A stretch of 32,223 nt of DNA from Opitutia bacterium UBA4506 (GCA_002388665.1 DGMY01000015.1:1-32223), one strand, 5' to 3'; positions 1 to 8,270 are shown, counted from the first letter of the stretch. The notes: generated from the sequence alone by a model not told the origin. Program-made: numbers and translations.

Positions 1-78
1 TCATGCTCCAAAACTACCACCGCCTAACGACCTTCGTCAATACTAATTTGTCTGACCTATTAACTGGACCTTTAGGGG

Positions 79-819
79 TTAGATTTCGGCTAGCATGGCT
101 TCGTATCGGTTGTTTACGCCGATCTTTTGGAAGATGTGTTCGATATGGTTTTTTACTGTATGGTGACTGATGCCGAGGATCATACCGATCTCTTCGTTGG
201 TTTTTCCATTGCGCATCCAATGATAGACCTCGTTTTCTCTCGGGGTCAGGGTTGCTGTTTTTTTCTTCCCTACTGCCCAGGCTGGGCATTTGCCTGATCT
301 GATTGCTCTCCTGCAACCGGCCGAGTGTTTTGATGCTTGAAAATCAATGCCCACTACGCCGAGAAACTTTCCCTCATAAATGATTGGGGTAATGGTGCTT
401 GTAATACATACGGCCAGGTTCCCGAATCGGTATGGGATGGGGTCTAGGTGGCAGGGGGTCAGCTGTTGTTTGGGGATGCGATACCATTGGCCGCGTTGCG
501 GTGCATCATAGTCTACTACGGGAACCAACTCTTGTTTTCCCTGGGCTCGGTGCCAACAATGGACGAATCTGCCGCTTTCGTCATGTCCTTCGGTCGTACG
601 GAAGGCCTCGTCCTGTCCATCGAGAGCATTTGGCTCCCATACTGTCCAAATGGAGAGGAATCTGGAGTGTGCCTGTAGGGTCTCTTTCAAGATGCCGGAG
701 TAGATGGATCTATCGCGGACACCGACTGCGTATAGGGCCATAAACCCCGCGCGCAGATCCACTAGAATGGGATCCAAATCGTTGGAGCTGTCCCTTCGAA
801 TGCTACGACTATCTATCAT
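79..819 (-). CDS. Soluble Cache-domain LuxR-type transcriptional regulator
   Basis: A 246-residue protein with two visible parts. Roughly residues 35-165 read like a dCache-type small-molecule sensor (WEPNALDGQD, DESGRFVHCWHR, then PIIYEGKFLGVVGIDF), as in extracytoplasmic chemoreceptor domains. The last 65 residues are a GerE/LuxR helix-turn-helix (LTPRENEVYHWM, TNEEIGMILGISHHTVKNHI). I see no membrane segment or signal peptide, so this sensor probably works in the cytoplasm on an internal ligand, most likely a small carboxylate or amino-acid-like molecule (inference). I chose the ATG at 819 over a TTG 12 nt upstream because GGAGGG (829-824) sits 4 nt before it. The gene is divergent from the ABC exporter and is the obvious candidate to control it. 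The domain call is good; target and ligand are unknown. Confidence 0.82.
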   Translation of the reverse strand: MIDSRSIRRDSSNDLDPILVDLRAGFMALYAVGVRDRSIYSGILKETLQAHSRFLSIWTVWEPNALDGQDEAFRTTEGHDESGRFVHCWHRAQGKQELVPVVDYDAPQRGQWYRIPKQQLTPCHLDPIPYRFGNLAVCITSTITPIIYEGKFLGVVGIDFQASKHSAGCRRAIRSGKCPAWAVGKKKTATLTPRENEVYHWMRNGKTNEEIGMILGISHHTVKNHIEHIFQKIGVNNRYEAMLAEI

Positions 820-877
820 GATTCCCTCCAATCTTCGCGTTCCTGTTTCGAAATCCGGCTAATGGATTTCAAGCACG

Positions 878-898
878 ATTGATACCAATCCAATCAAT
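878..898. promoter_or_regulatory. Candidate operator dyad between regulator and exporter
   Basis: ATTGAT and ATCAAT form a perfect inverted repeat with a 9-bp spacer (21 bp overall). It lies 59 bp upstream of the LuxR-type gene and about 80 bp upstream of the exporter's likely -10. Size and symmetry fit a dimeric HTH regulator, and autoregulation by the neighbouring Cache-LuxR protein is the simplest reading. The sequence shows only the symmetry; binding is inferred. Confidence 0.4.
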
Positions 899-907
899 TA
901 TGGGAGA

Positions 908-934
908 ATCCCCCACTTTCATTTCATTGGGGAT
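908..934. repeat. Inverted repeat ATCCCC / GGGGAT
   Basis: ATCCCC (908-913) and GGGGAT (929-934) are perfect 6-bp arms 15 bp apart, in the same divergent spacer as the 878-898 dyad. It may be a second operator or chance. It lies upstream of the proposed exporter promoter, so it would not be part of that transcript. Confidence 0.25.
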
Positions 935-976
935 CGAGAATTTTCTGAATTTTCCGAAGAAAACTGGGTATGGATA

Positions 977-985
977 TGGTATAAT
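977..985 (+). promoter_or_regulatory. Extended -10 promoter for the ABC exporter
   Basis: TGG followed by a perfect TATAAT at 980-985 matches the extended -10 pattern, which compensates for the absence of a recognisable -35 box. Transcription would start near 992 and give a leader of about 140 nt before the exporter ATG at 1134. No better promoter is visible in the spacer on the plus strand. Confidence 0.5.
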
Positions 986-994
986 GGACTGATT

Positions 995-1120
995 CCCGGA
1001 CGGACACCGCAATTGACCGGAAAGCCACTCGCCCGCTTTGCGCAATCGTCCCAATACCGTAACTTCGCCAAGAAGAATCAGTTCTGATCAAGGCCCGGCC
1101 GTCCGGGCTTCCAAACGGAC
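995..1120 (+). promoter_or_regulatory. Structured 5' leader with competing stems
   Basis: Segment 1099-1107 is perfectly complementary over 9 bp to 995-1003, at the very 5' end of the predicted transcript. Overlapping bases also form a local 8-bp stem, 1091-1098 with 1103-1110 (one G-U, loop of 4), and a 5-bp stem, 1101-1105 with 1116-1120. These pairings exclude one another. The spacer 820-1133 holds no convincing gene, so this and the upstream sites are its content. A regulatory role is inference. Confidence 0.35.
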
Positions 1121-1133
1121 TTTCTAATTTGCC

Positions 1134-2900
1134 ATGCCGATTATCGCACCAGAACTCGAATGTGACTATAAAAGTGTTCAGCCGCTGAGAACCTACTACA
1201 GGCTCCTTGGCCTACCGGTCCGGAAGCATTTAGGGATGGTACTGCTCTATTTTTTCAAGCAGACACCGCTACTATTCTTTCCATTGGTCATCGCCGAATC
1301 GATCCGCGTCGCAGACTCACAGATGGCGGAAAAATGGAGCTACCTCATCCTCTTCTACGGAGCCTACAGCCTTCTCCTGCTCGCAAACATACCCCTTCAC
1401 ATGTGGTATGTCCGCTGTAGCAGTCGAGCGAGCCGAAACATGGAACTGCGATTACGGGCGGCGCTCGTGCGTCGACTCCAGCAGCTATCGATGCACTTCC
1501 ACGGTGAACGTGAGACCGGGCGCACCCAGTCGAAAGTCCTTCGAGATGTTGATGAAGTCTTTCGATTCTCCGAAATGTACTTCAATCCGGCGATGGGATC
1601 GGCGATTTCAATCGTATTTGCTTTCGCCTATACACTGATTCAAGAACCACTCATTGCATTAGGGTACCTAGTAGCAACACCGATCGCGATTAGTCTGATT
1701 CGACTTTTCCGGAAAGCGATGCGCCAACGCAACGATTCGCTTCGACAGGATTTCGAAGGAATGTCCCAACGGGTTTCTGAGATGATCGACATGGTGCCCG
1801 TTACCCGGGCGCACGGCGTGGAACAAAGCGAGATGCACACCGTTCAGAAGCACCTCGAGCACGTCCACAGTCGAGGTCGTCGGGTTGACCAAATTAATGC
1901 GATCTTTGCCTCGAGTGCCTACGTAGTCTTCATGGCCGCAGTCCTCATCATCACTGTGAGTGTCACTTGGATGGTAATTAACGGGCACACCAACATTGAA
2001 AAGATTGCCCTCTATTCAGCTTTATTCCAGATGGTCGTCGGATCGGTTCAGCAGTTACTCAACCTCTTTCCACAGTACTCAAAGAGCATGGCATCGATCC
2101 GTTCCATAGGAGAAATCCTCGAATGTCCGGACATCGAAGAGAACGAGGGCAAAACGGTAGTCAAGTCGGTGACGGGCCATATCGACTTTCGTCACGTCGT
2201 ATTCCGCTATCCATCCAGCGACGAACCTGCCGTGGATGACTTCACCCTATCGGTCCCGAACGGAGACTGTGTCGCGTTCGTGGGTGAATCGGGGTCGGGC
2301 AAGAGTACTCTGATGCAACTGGCGATTGGCTTCCTCCGCCCCCAAGACGGACAAATCCTGCTCGATGGCAGTCCAATGGAATCCATCGACATGCGCAGTT
2401 GGAGACGGCACATCGCGATGGTTCCCCAGCAGACGATTCTCTTTTCCGGAACGATCCGAGACAACGTGGGCTACGGATTGGAGCAATTCACAGATGAAGA
2501 CATATGGAGTGCACTCGAGATCGCGAACCTTCGCGAAGTCATCACCTCGCTGCCCCTGCAACTTGAGACACCGGTTGGAGAAAACGGATTAAAACTTTCA
2601 GGTGGTCAGCGCCAGCGATTGGCCATCGCTCGGGCGGTCATCAGGGATCCCCGCGTAATTATTCTCGACGAGGCAACAAGTGCCCTCGACGTGATCTCCG
2701 AGCGGGAAGTACAGGATGCCATTGAGAACCTGATTCGTGGACGCACCACCTTCATTGTCGCCCATCGTCTTTCGACAATTCGGAACGCAGACAAAGTCGT
2801 CGTAATGGAGAAAGGCAAAGCGATCGAAATCGGCACACCCCAGGAACTATCAGAACTCGACGGAGCGTTTCACCAATTGGAAGTGAACAGCGCTTGGTAA
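1134..2900 (+). CDS. ABC exporter, fused membrane and ATPase domains
   Basis: A 588-residue half-transporter of the exporter (MsbA/LmrA) type; two copies would form the working transporter. Residues about 30-320 form the membrane domain with several hydrophobic helices. Residues about 350-585 are the nucleotide-binding domain: Walker A GESGSGKST at 384-392, signature LSGGQ at 488-492, then Walker B with the catalytic Glu (VIILDEATSALD) and the switch His in IVAHRLST. All ATPase motifs are intact. Family lengths are usually 570-600, so it is full length. There is no clear ribosome-binding site before the ATG. It stands alone on this strand, divergent from a Cache-LuxR regulator. The substrate (lipid, peptide or drug) cannot be read from sequence. 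Confidence 0.9.
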   Translation: MPIIAPELECDYKSVQPLRTYYRLLGLPVRKHLGMVLLYFFKQTPLLFFPLVIAESIRVADSQMAEKWSYLILFYGAYSLLLLANIPLHMWYVRCSSRASRNMELRLRAALVRRLQQLSMHFHGERETGRTQSKVLRDVDEVFRFSEMYFNPAMGSAISIVFAFAYTLIQEPLIALGYLVATPIAISLIRLFRKAMRQRNDSLRQDFEGMSQRVSEMIDMVPVTRAHGVEQSEMHTVQKHLEHVHSRGRRVDQINAIFASSAYVVFMAAVLIITVSVTWMVINGHTNIEKIALYSALFQMVVGSVQQLLNLFPQYSKSMASIRSIGEILECPDIEENEGKTVVKSVTGHIDFRHVVFRYPSSDEPAVDDFTLSVPNGDCVAFVGESGSGKSTLMQLAIGFLRPQDGQILLDGSPMESIDMRSWRRHIAMVPQQTILFSGTIRDNVGYGLEQFTDEDIWSALEIANLREVITSLPLQLETPVGENGLKLSGGQRQRLAIARAVIRDPRVIILDEATSALDVISEREVQDAIENLIRGRTTFIVAHRLSTIRNADKVVVMEKGKAIEIGTPQELSELDGAFHQLEVNSAW

Positions 2901-2940
2901 ATTCGATCTCCACCACATCGGTGCGAGAACAGGAACACAT

Positions 2941-3016
2941 TGGTGGGCCCTCGGGGATTCGAACCCCGGACCAAAGGATTATGAGTCCTCTGCTCTAACC
3001 GCTGAGCTAAGAGCCC
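2941..3016 (-). tRNA. tRNA-Ile (CAU, lysidine type)
   Basis: A complete 76-nt cloverleaf with an encoded CCA (2943-2941), discriminator A, acceptor stem GGGCTCT/AGGGCCC (one G-U), T-loop GTTCGAATC, and anticodon loop CTCATAA giving CAT. The D-loop length (AGCTCAGCGGTTAGAGC) and TTGGTC after the anticodon stem match E. coli tRNA-Ile2 better than elongator tRNA-Met, so C34 is probably converted to lysidine by TilS to read AUA. It is not an initiator, since the anticodon stem lacks the three G-C pairs. Elongator Met remains the alternative. Confidence 0.85.
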
Positions 3017-3030
3017 TCCGCAAAGAAACT

Positions 3031-3060
3031 ACTATCGGACAAGAACTCTCCAATGGGCAA
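3031..3060 (-). promoter_or_regulatory. Promoter of tRNA-Ile
   Basis: On the minus strand, TTGCCC (3060-3055) and GATAGT (3036-3031) are separated by 18 bp and would start transcription a few bases before the mature tRNA 5' end at 3016. Both hexamers match sigma-70 consensus only partly. Confidence 0.4.
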
Positions 3061-3112
3061 GCGCGGAAAAAGAAACTCTCCTCAAATTTTATAATTTTTC
3101 CTACTCTGAGGA

Positions 3113-3139
3113 TTGACATCGACCCGTCCCAATTATTTT
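3113..3139 (+). promoter_or_regulatory. Promoter of tRNA-His
   Basis: A perfect -35 TTGACA (3113-3118) is followed by an AT-rich -10 region; the best hexamer is TATTTT at 3134-3139, after 15 bp. The start would fall about 10 bp before the tRNA. The -35 is strong; the -10 choice is uncertain. Confidence 0.5.
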
Positions 3140-3157
3140 CTGATCGTTTACTTCTCT

Positions 3158-3235
3158 GGTGGTAGTAGCTCAGTTGGTTAGAGCATCGGTTTGTGGTACC
3201 GAGGGTCGCCGGTTCAAATCCGGTCTATCACCCCA
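3158..3235 (+). tRNA. tRNA-His (GUG)
   Basis: A full cloverleaf with anticodon loop TTGTGGT (GTG) on a TCGGT/ACCGA stem, T-loop GTTCAAATC, and encoded CCA at 3233-3235. The extra G-1 (3158) opposite C73 (3232), diagnostic of histidine tRNAs and needed for HisRS recognition, is present. The acceptor stem pairs fully with one G-U. A terminator follows 9 nt downstream, so it is a single-gene unit. Confidence 0.96.
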
Positions 3236-3244
3236 TTTTCAGTG

Positions 3245-3271
3245 AAGCCCCTTGAATGAGGGGCTTTTTTT
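3245..3271 (+). terminator. Rho-independent terminator after tRNA-His
   Basis: AAGCCCC and GGGGCTT form a 7-bp stem with an 8-nt loop, running directly into seven T (3265-3271). This is a classic intrinsic terminator on the plus strand. Confidence 0.9.
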
Positions 3272-3318
3272 ATTGGGAACAAAGCTCGATCCCAGCGCAC
3301 GCGGCGACCTTGGCCCGA

Positions 3319-4722
3319 TCACTGATCGGAGGAATCACTCTCTGCAACCTTCGCCGGCAACAGCGCCGCGTCGCTCATCCCATGAATAATCTTTTTATCC
3401 GCGGGACAAACTGTCGAGAGCACACCCTCTAGATCGTAAGAAGTCCCGTTCCTGAAAAAGAACGGACAAAGCCGGACCCTCCCCTCCATCAATCGCGGTT
3501 CCTCGGAATCGGCAAAAACTGGATGCCGCAACCGCATCGGTTTCTCAAACCGCTGCATCACGTGAAGATTGGATTCTCCATCGCGCATAGCGGAGCGCAG
3601 CGCCGCAGTCCAGGCCTCCCGCGACACATCGCTACCCAGGACAACGCTACGCGCTCCCCAGGCGGTTTCATGGAAGCCGCTGACCTTCAAAATCAGATTG
3701 CGTTCCCGCTGTGAACCGGCACCCAATTCTTCCCACGAAGAAATCGGCAAGTCCCCGACCGTCGGTGCGTGAAGAAACGCATTGGCTGAAACAGGCGCCG
3801 GATCGACCACCCAAGTCTGGGGGACAATTTTAAAGAGGAGCCTACGCACCCGCTTGGAAAGGCTCTCTTCCCAGTATCCTTTCAACTTCGGATGGTGAAG
3901 CAGTCCCAAGTTTAGTTTCTCCTCTTGGTAGTGCTTCATCGGAGGGGTGACCTGAACCGCGCCGGCCTCGACTGCTTTCAGTAAATCATCGGCCCACGGA
4001 AAATTCGGCAAGTCGAACAGTTCCCAGAACCGGTACAGCACATCAACCTTCTCGGGATTTCCATCGAGTGATGCGCAGACCGTTCCGCCCAGAACCATCA
4101 ACTCGTCTGGATGAAAAACAAAGACCCGACGACCCTTGCGTTGCAGACATCCGGCCAGCCACTCCATCTCGGGTCGATAGGTTTCGGCCTCGTCGCTCAC
4201 AACCAAGGCAACAAACGGATTGGCATAGGGTTCGAGACTTCCGGTAATGGCCCGGAAAAAGGCCTCAGGAATCTGATCCTCGGACTCGATAACACCTCCA
4301 TCGCCGCGGTAGAGCTGATTCAGAAACCCTGTCAGCCCGATCCCCCCCGGCACGGAATCGATTTCGGTTAGACAAAAACCATCTTCGGTGACGAGAAGGT
4401 CCGGCCGAATAACGGCAGGCAGCTGATTCTTGAGAGCTCCGCTTCGGCCATGGGCAATGAGTGACTCAGGTTTTCCCCGGTCCAGATACTCTTGGACCCA
4501 TCCCGCCTCCAAGTCACCATTGCGCAGAATCCTTCGCCCCTCGGCCGCCCGTCTGTACAGCCGCTCGACAGCGAGTTGGAATTCCGCCAACGCCGGACCG
4601 ATCTCACGAATCGTCTGCAGCTGACGTTCCGACAACGGAAACGCCTCGGGCGAATTCACCCAAGATTTATCCGCAAAAAGCGGGGTTTCACTAAATGCCT
4701 TTACCAGCTCCACTCGTTTCAT
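3319..4722 (-). CDS. ATP-grasp-like protein of unknown substrate
   Basis: A 467-residue protein without signal or membrane segments. Two stretches recall circularly permuted ATP-grasp ligases: LTEIDSVPGGIGLTGFLNQ near residues 118-136, and LILKVSGFHETAWGARSVV near 345-363, where the Lys, Gly and Arg would contact nucleotide; an LHVMQRF stretch follows. Members of this superfamily join a carboxylate to an amine using ATP. The particular reaction cannot be stated. Its ATG overlaps the prfB stop by 4 nt (ATGA), so the two are translationally coupled and co-transcribed. The partner is a translation factor, which may hint at a housekeeping role or may only reflect co-transcription. The family call is by eye and moderate at best. 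Confidence 0.5.
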   Translation of the reverse strand: MKRVELVKAFSETPLFADKSWVNSPEAFPLSERQLQTIREIGPALAEFQLAVERLYRRAAEGRRILRNGDLEAGWVQEYLDRGKPESLIAHGRSGALKNQLPAVIRPDLLVTEDGFCLTEIDSVPGGIGLTGFLNQLYRGDGGVIESEDQIPEAFFRAITGSLEPYANPFVALVVSDEAETYRPEMEWLAGCLQRKGRRVFVFHPDELMVLGGTVCASLDGNPEKVDVLYRFWELFDLPNFPWADDLLKAVEAGAVQVTPPMKHYQEEKLNLGLLHHPKLKGYWEESLSKRVRRLLFKIVPQTWVVDPAPVSANAFLHAPTVGDLPISSWEELGAGSQRERNLILKVSGFHETAWGARSVVLGSDVSREAWTAALRSAMRDGESNLHVMQRFEKPMRLRHPVFADSEEPRLMEGRVRLCPFFFRNGTSYDLEGVLSTVCPADKKIIHGMSDAALLPAKVAESDSSDQ

Positions 4723-5868
4723 GATTCCAAATCAGCAGTGTTCACAGAAGCCCGTCCGATGGGACCACCAGCTCGCAACCAAGCATGGACAAAAGGATCC
4801 AAAGCTCCATCCATTACCTCCTGGACGTTGGACGTTTCCTGACCTGTTCGCAGGTCCTTGACCATTTGATACGGTTGAAAGACATAGTTACGGATTTGAT
4901 TCCCCCAGGCGATCTCGCCCTTCTCTCCATAGAACTTTTCCATCTCCGAACGTTTTTCGTCCTCCTTCTGTTCGAAAATCCGGGATTTCAAAATTTTCAT
5001 GGCGGTTCCCTTATTCTTCAACTGGGACCGTTCATTTTGACAAGCGACTACGATCCCGGTGGGCAAGTGGGTCAAACGAACCGCCGAATCGGTTTTATTC
5101 ACATGTTGGCCCCCCTTTCCGCTCGCCCGGTAGGTATCGATCCGCAATTCATCATCGCGAATCTCGAGATCAATATCGTCATCGATCTCAGCGATCACAT
5201 CGACCGAGCAAAAGGAAGTATGCCGGCGCTTGTTGGAGTCGAACGGGCTGATACGAACGAGGCGATGCACTCCACGTTCTGCCTTGGCAAAACCGTATGC
5301 ATTATCGCCAGCGATGCGCATCGTAACCTTGGAAATACCGGCTTCTTCACCCGCCTGTAGGTCCTGAATCTCGACATCAAAGCCGGAGCGCTCAGCCCAC
5401 CGGGTATACATCCGAAAAAGCATATCCGCCCAATCACAGGACTCCGTGCCACCCGCACCGGAGTGCACACTCAGGATCGCGTTTTTGGAATCGTGAGGAC
5501 CGCTCAGGAATGACTGTAATTCCAAACGATCGATTTTCTCCTGCAACTTACTTGTCAGCTGTTCGGTTTCGGTTGCGGCCATCTCGGCGTCCTCACCCTC
5601 TTCCTCAGCCGCCAACTCTGCCATCGTCTTGACATCGTCGACCTCGGTTTGGAGGACCTCCATCCGTTCCACCAAGCGCTTCAAGCGGCTCACCTCACCG
5701 GTGAGCTTCTGCGCGGCATCGGTATCATCCCAAAAGGATGCATCGGCCATTTTTACTTCAGCCGCAGCGATTGCGTCTTTCTTTTTCGCGACGTCAAAGA
5801 TACCTCCAAAGGTATCCGGCACGCTTATGCAGTTCCTCGATTTGGGAAAGAAGTTCTGGTGTAATCAT
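4719..5868 (-). CDS. prfB: Peptide chain release factor 2, with +1 frameshift
   Basis: RF2 releases nascent protein at UGA and UAA codons. The C-terminal class-I signature GGQHVNKTDSAVRLTHLPTG is present, with GGQ the catalytic loop methylated by PrmC, as is the codon-recognition region before it. The first 24 codons (ATG at 5868, MITPELLSQIEELHKRAGYL then WRYL) end at an in-frame TGA (5796-5794). Ribosomes must shift +1 at CTT (5799-5797) to continue as DVAKKKDAI to the stop at 4719. A GTG-started open frame from 5822 exists but would omit the usual N-terminal helix. The total of about 382 residues is slightly longer than E. coli RF2 (365), partly from an acidic insertion in the N-terminal coiled coil. 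There is no clear Shine-Dalgarno at 5868; two TGA codons lie upstream in frame. Confidence 0.95.
5793..5807 (-). promoter_or_regulatory. prfB programmed +1 frameshift site
   Basis: Read on the minus strand: GGAGG (5807-5803), three bases, CTT (5799-5797), TGA (5796-5794), C (5793). This is the canonical autoregulatory arrangement: a Shine-Dalgarno-like sequence three bases before CUU-UGA-C pushes the ribosome +1 when RF2 is scarce and UGA is read slowly. The same positions continue in frame as GAC in the downstream reading frame. Confidence 0.95.
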
Positions 5869-6017
5869 AAAGGAAGGAGTCTTGGTGACTTTTCGATAAG
5901 ATGCAATTCGCCCTTGGAAAATTCATCAATCTCTTCTGCTCGGTCAAACGGATTTCGATCACGAAGGTTTTGATGCGCTGCCTTGCGACTCTTCGAATTA
6001 GTTGTACACCTCTTCCA

Positions 6018-6950
6018 ATGGGCCAAGCTCTCAACACACTATTTCCCGTTTTCGCGATCATCGCCCTCGGCTATCTATTGGCACGCAAAGGCTTCCTCTC
6101 GACATCCTTCCTCTCAGAACTGAATCGCCTGCTATTCTGGGTAGCGCTCCCCTGCCTCATTCTCGACACCCTCGCCCGAGCACCCTCCTTTCCCGAGGAA
6201 ACGCTCCGGGTATTCCTCATTTTCACCCTTTCGACCACAATCCTCGTGGTTCTGGCCATTCTCACTGCACGAGTGCTGAAACTGCCCCACGACCGGAAGG
6301 GTACATTTCTCCAAGCCGCCTTCCGCGGGAACCTTGCCTTCACAGGAATCCCTATCCTGTTGTACGCCACTCGAAACGAACCCGGAGCGGAAGAGATCCT
6401 CTCGCAAGCAATCTTTGTCTTTGCCCCGACAATGATCGTCTACAACGCGATGTCCGTATTTTTCCTTGAAGCCAGCCGGACCGGACAAGTGCGCGGCAAC
6501 CACCTGTCCATGTTAAAAAAGGTCTCCACCAACCCGCTAATACTGTCTGCCGTAGGTGGGGTTATCCTTTATCTTCTTCCAGTTTCTCTACCGACTCCCG
6601 TCATCGATTCACTCCAACTGGTAAGCAAACTCGCAGCACCCGGTGCACTTCTCTGTGTTGGAGGAAGTATGGCTGCGGTTTCTTTCCACGGGCGCTACCG
6701 AAGCGCCCTTTTTGCCACCGCGCTCAAAGTGGCGGTACTACCGGCGATCTCACTACTGCTCTCGCTCCTGTTTAATTTAAGTCCCTCCTCACTCCTGATC
6801 CTCCTCGTACTCAGTTCATGCCCGACAGCCGTGGCCAGCTACGTCATGGCAAAAGAAATGGGGGGCGATGAGGCACTCGCCTCAAGTGCTATCGTATTGA
6901 GCACCCTCCTGTGCGTACCCTCACTCACCCTGATCCTCACCTTCGTCTAG
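6018..6950 (+). CDS. AEC-family membrane carrier
   Basis: A 310-residue integral membrane protein with about ten hydrophobic segments in two similar halves. The N-terminus (TLFPVFAIIALGYLLARKGF) and the SSCPTAVASYVMAKEMGGD stretch near the end are characteristic of the auxin efflux carrier/MdcF-type family, which exports or exchanges organic anions such as malonate or malate in bacteria. The open frame extends upstream to 5901, but the hydrophobic family-like start begins at the ATG at 6018 (MGQALNTLF), leaving a 149-bp divergent spacer to prfB. I see no clear Shine-Dalgarno. It stands alone, convergent with the MFS gene, so the substrate is unknown. Confidence 0.85.
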   Translation: MGQALNTLFPVFAIIALGYLLARKGFLSTSFLSELNRLLFWVALPCLILDTLARAPSFPEETLRVFLIFTLSTTILVVLAILTARVLKLPHDRKGTFLQAAFRGNLAFTGIPILLYATRNEPGAEEILSQAIFVFAPTMIVYNAMSVFFLEASRTGQVRGNHLSMLKKVSTNPLILSAVGGVILYLLPVSLPTPVIDSLQLVSKLAAPGALLCVGGSMAAVSFHGRYRSALFATALKVAVLPAISLLLSLLFNLSPSSLLILLVLSSCPTAVASYVMAKEMGGDEALASSAIVLSTLLCVPSLTLILTFV

Positions 6951-6996
6951 GCCTCGTTCCAGTCGACTACCTAGATCCATTCGCAGCGCGCTCCGC

Positions 6997-8217
6997 TCAC
7001 GGCACCGCTGCCGATGCCGAGACCGCGACCCCAGCTTTCTTGGCTGATCGCCCCTTCCACCAGTGATGAATAAAGGCAATCGCGCCCAATGCGACGCCCA
7101 GGAGAGAGAGCCCTGTCCACCCCATCGCACCCATCATCTTCACTCCGAGAACGGATCCCAAAGAGGCACCGACAAAGTAGAAGAGCATGTACACAGCATT
7201 GAGCCGGCTCTGCGCTTTTGGATCGATGGAAAAGACCCGAACCTGATTCGGGATCTGCGCCCCGAAAACACCGATATCCATCAGTAGGATCCCAGTGATC
7301 AATCCGGGAAGGCTATTTCCCCACAAGACCATCACCGAAAATCCAACCACGACTAAAATGATCCCCGTAGAAATGAGAAACCGCGCCCCCATCCGATTGA
7401 CCAACCGTCCCGACACCTTCGCCCCGATGATTCCCGCCATCCCCACAAAGCCGAACATCCCGGCCTGCTGCACTGAATAATCAAAGGGTTCGCCCATTAC
7501 ATGAATCGCAAGGGTAGCCCAGAGCGCATTGAAAGCAGCAAACCAAAGGGCTCCAGTGATGGCTGCTTCGCGGAGTAGCGGCTGCGTTCTCACGAGAGTG
7601 ACCATCGACCCCAGCAACCGCGGATAGGAAAGACTGGCGGAAGGGCGACTACTCGGCAGGAACACATACAGCAAAATCCCCATCACTGCGGCGATCCCCG
7701 CAGCGAAAAGGAAAACGCTGCGCCACCCCCAATGTTCGGCAATAAAACCACTCAACGTGCGGGAGACTAGTATCCCCGCAGTCAACCCCGTCATCAAAGT
7801 TGAAATCACCGCTCCCCTTCTCTCTGGTCCCGCCAGTGACGACGCAAATGGGAGCAACTGCTGAGTGATGTTGGCACTCAACCCCACAAGGAAAGTAGCC
7901 CCAACCAAAACCCAGAGGCTACCTGAAAAGTACATACCCAGGAGGCCTACGACCAAGGCGATTGACAGATTCCGGATCAGGTACCTGCGATCCGTGCCAT
8001 CCCCCAGAGGTGAGATAAACAGAATCGCTGCCGCGTAACCGAGCTGCGACGCAAAGGGAATCCACCCCAACGAACCCTCCTCGACATTGAGCGACTCTCC
8101 CATGGACGGCAACAACGGCTGGTTGTAGTAGAGATTGGCGACTGTCGCAAATACTGCGGTGGTCATGAGAAGAAGCAGGCCTCTGCTCAAATGTGGATTG
8201 GTGGATTGAGTACTCAT
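6997..8217 (-). CDS. MFS transporter, YnfM-like
   Basis: A 406-residue major facilitator with about 12 membrane helices. The N-terminal stretch TVANLYYNQPLLPSMGESL and the loop SPLGDGTDRRYLI (motif-A region between helices 2 and 3) recall the YnfM/inner-membrane proton antiporter group, often exporters of small toxic compounds. The C-terminus ends in a short Ala/Val tail. It is divergent from a LysR-type gene at 9626, an arrangement in which the LysR protein normally controls the exporter; an IS element now separates them. A TATAAT (8279-8274 on the minus strand) lies upstream as a candidate -10, but its -35 region now abuts the IS. The substrate is unknown. Confidence 0.88.
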   Translation of the reverse strand: MSTQSTNPHLSRGLLLLMTTAVFATVANLYYNQPLLPSMGESLNVEEGSLGWIPFASQLGYAAAILFISPLGDGTDRRYLIRNLSIALVVGLLGMYFSGSLWVLVGATFLVGLSANITQQLLPFASSLAGPERRGAVISTLMTGLTAGILVSRTLSGFIAEHWGWRSVFLFAAGIAAVMGILLYVFLPSSRPSASLSYPRLLGSMVTLVRTQPLLREAAITGALWFAAFNALWATLAIHVMGEPFDYSVQQAGMFGFVGMAGIIGAKVSGRLVNRMGARFLISTGIILVVVGFSVMVLWGNSLPGLITGILLMDIGVFGAQIPNQVRVFSIDPKAQSRLNAVYMLFYFVGASLGSVLGVKMMGAMGWTGLSLLGVALGAIAFIHHWWKGRSAKKAGVAVSASAAVP

Positions 8218-8270
8218 TCGATCAGGCGACTAGAATACCCGATCCCGTTCCATAAGAGAAATATTCCTAT

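Noticed and set aside
14..316. Open frame of 100 residues on the minus strand
   Set aside because: Overlaps the Cache-LuxR gene in another frame, low-complexity basic composition, no family resemblance.
2941..3016. Elongator or initiator tRNA-Met
   Set aside because: The CAU anticodon allows it, but D-loop length and TTGGTC match tRNA-Ile2, and initiator G-C pairs are absent. Met elongator is not fully excluded.
5825..6061. 78-residue minus-strand frame upstream of RF2
   Set aside because: It is a shadow frame; the real RF2 N-terminus is the frame from 5868 joined by frameshifting.
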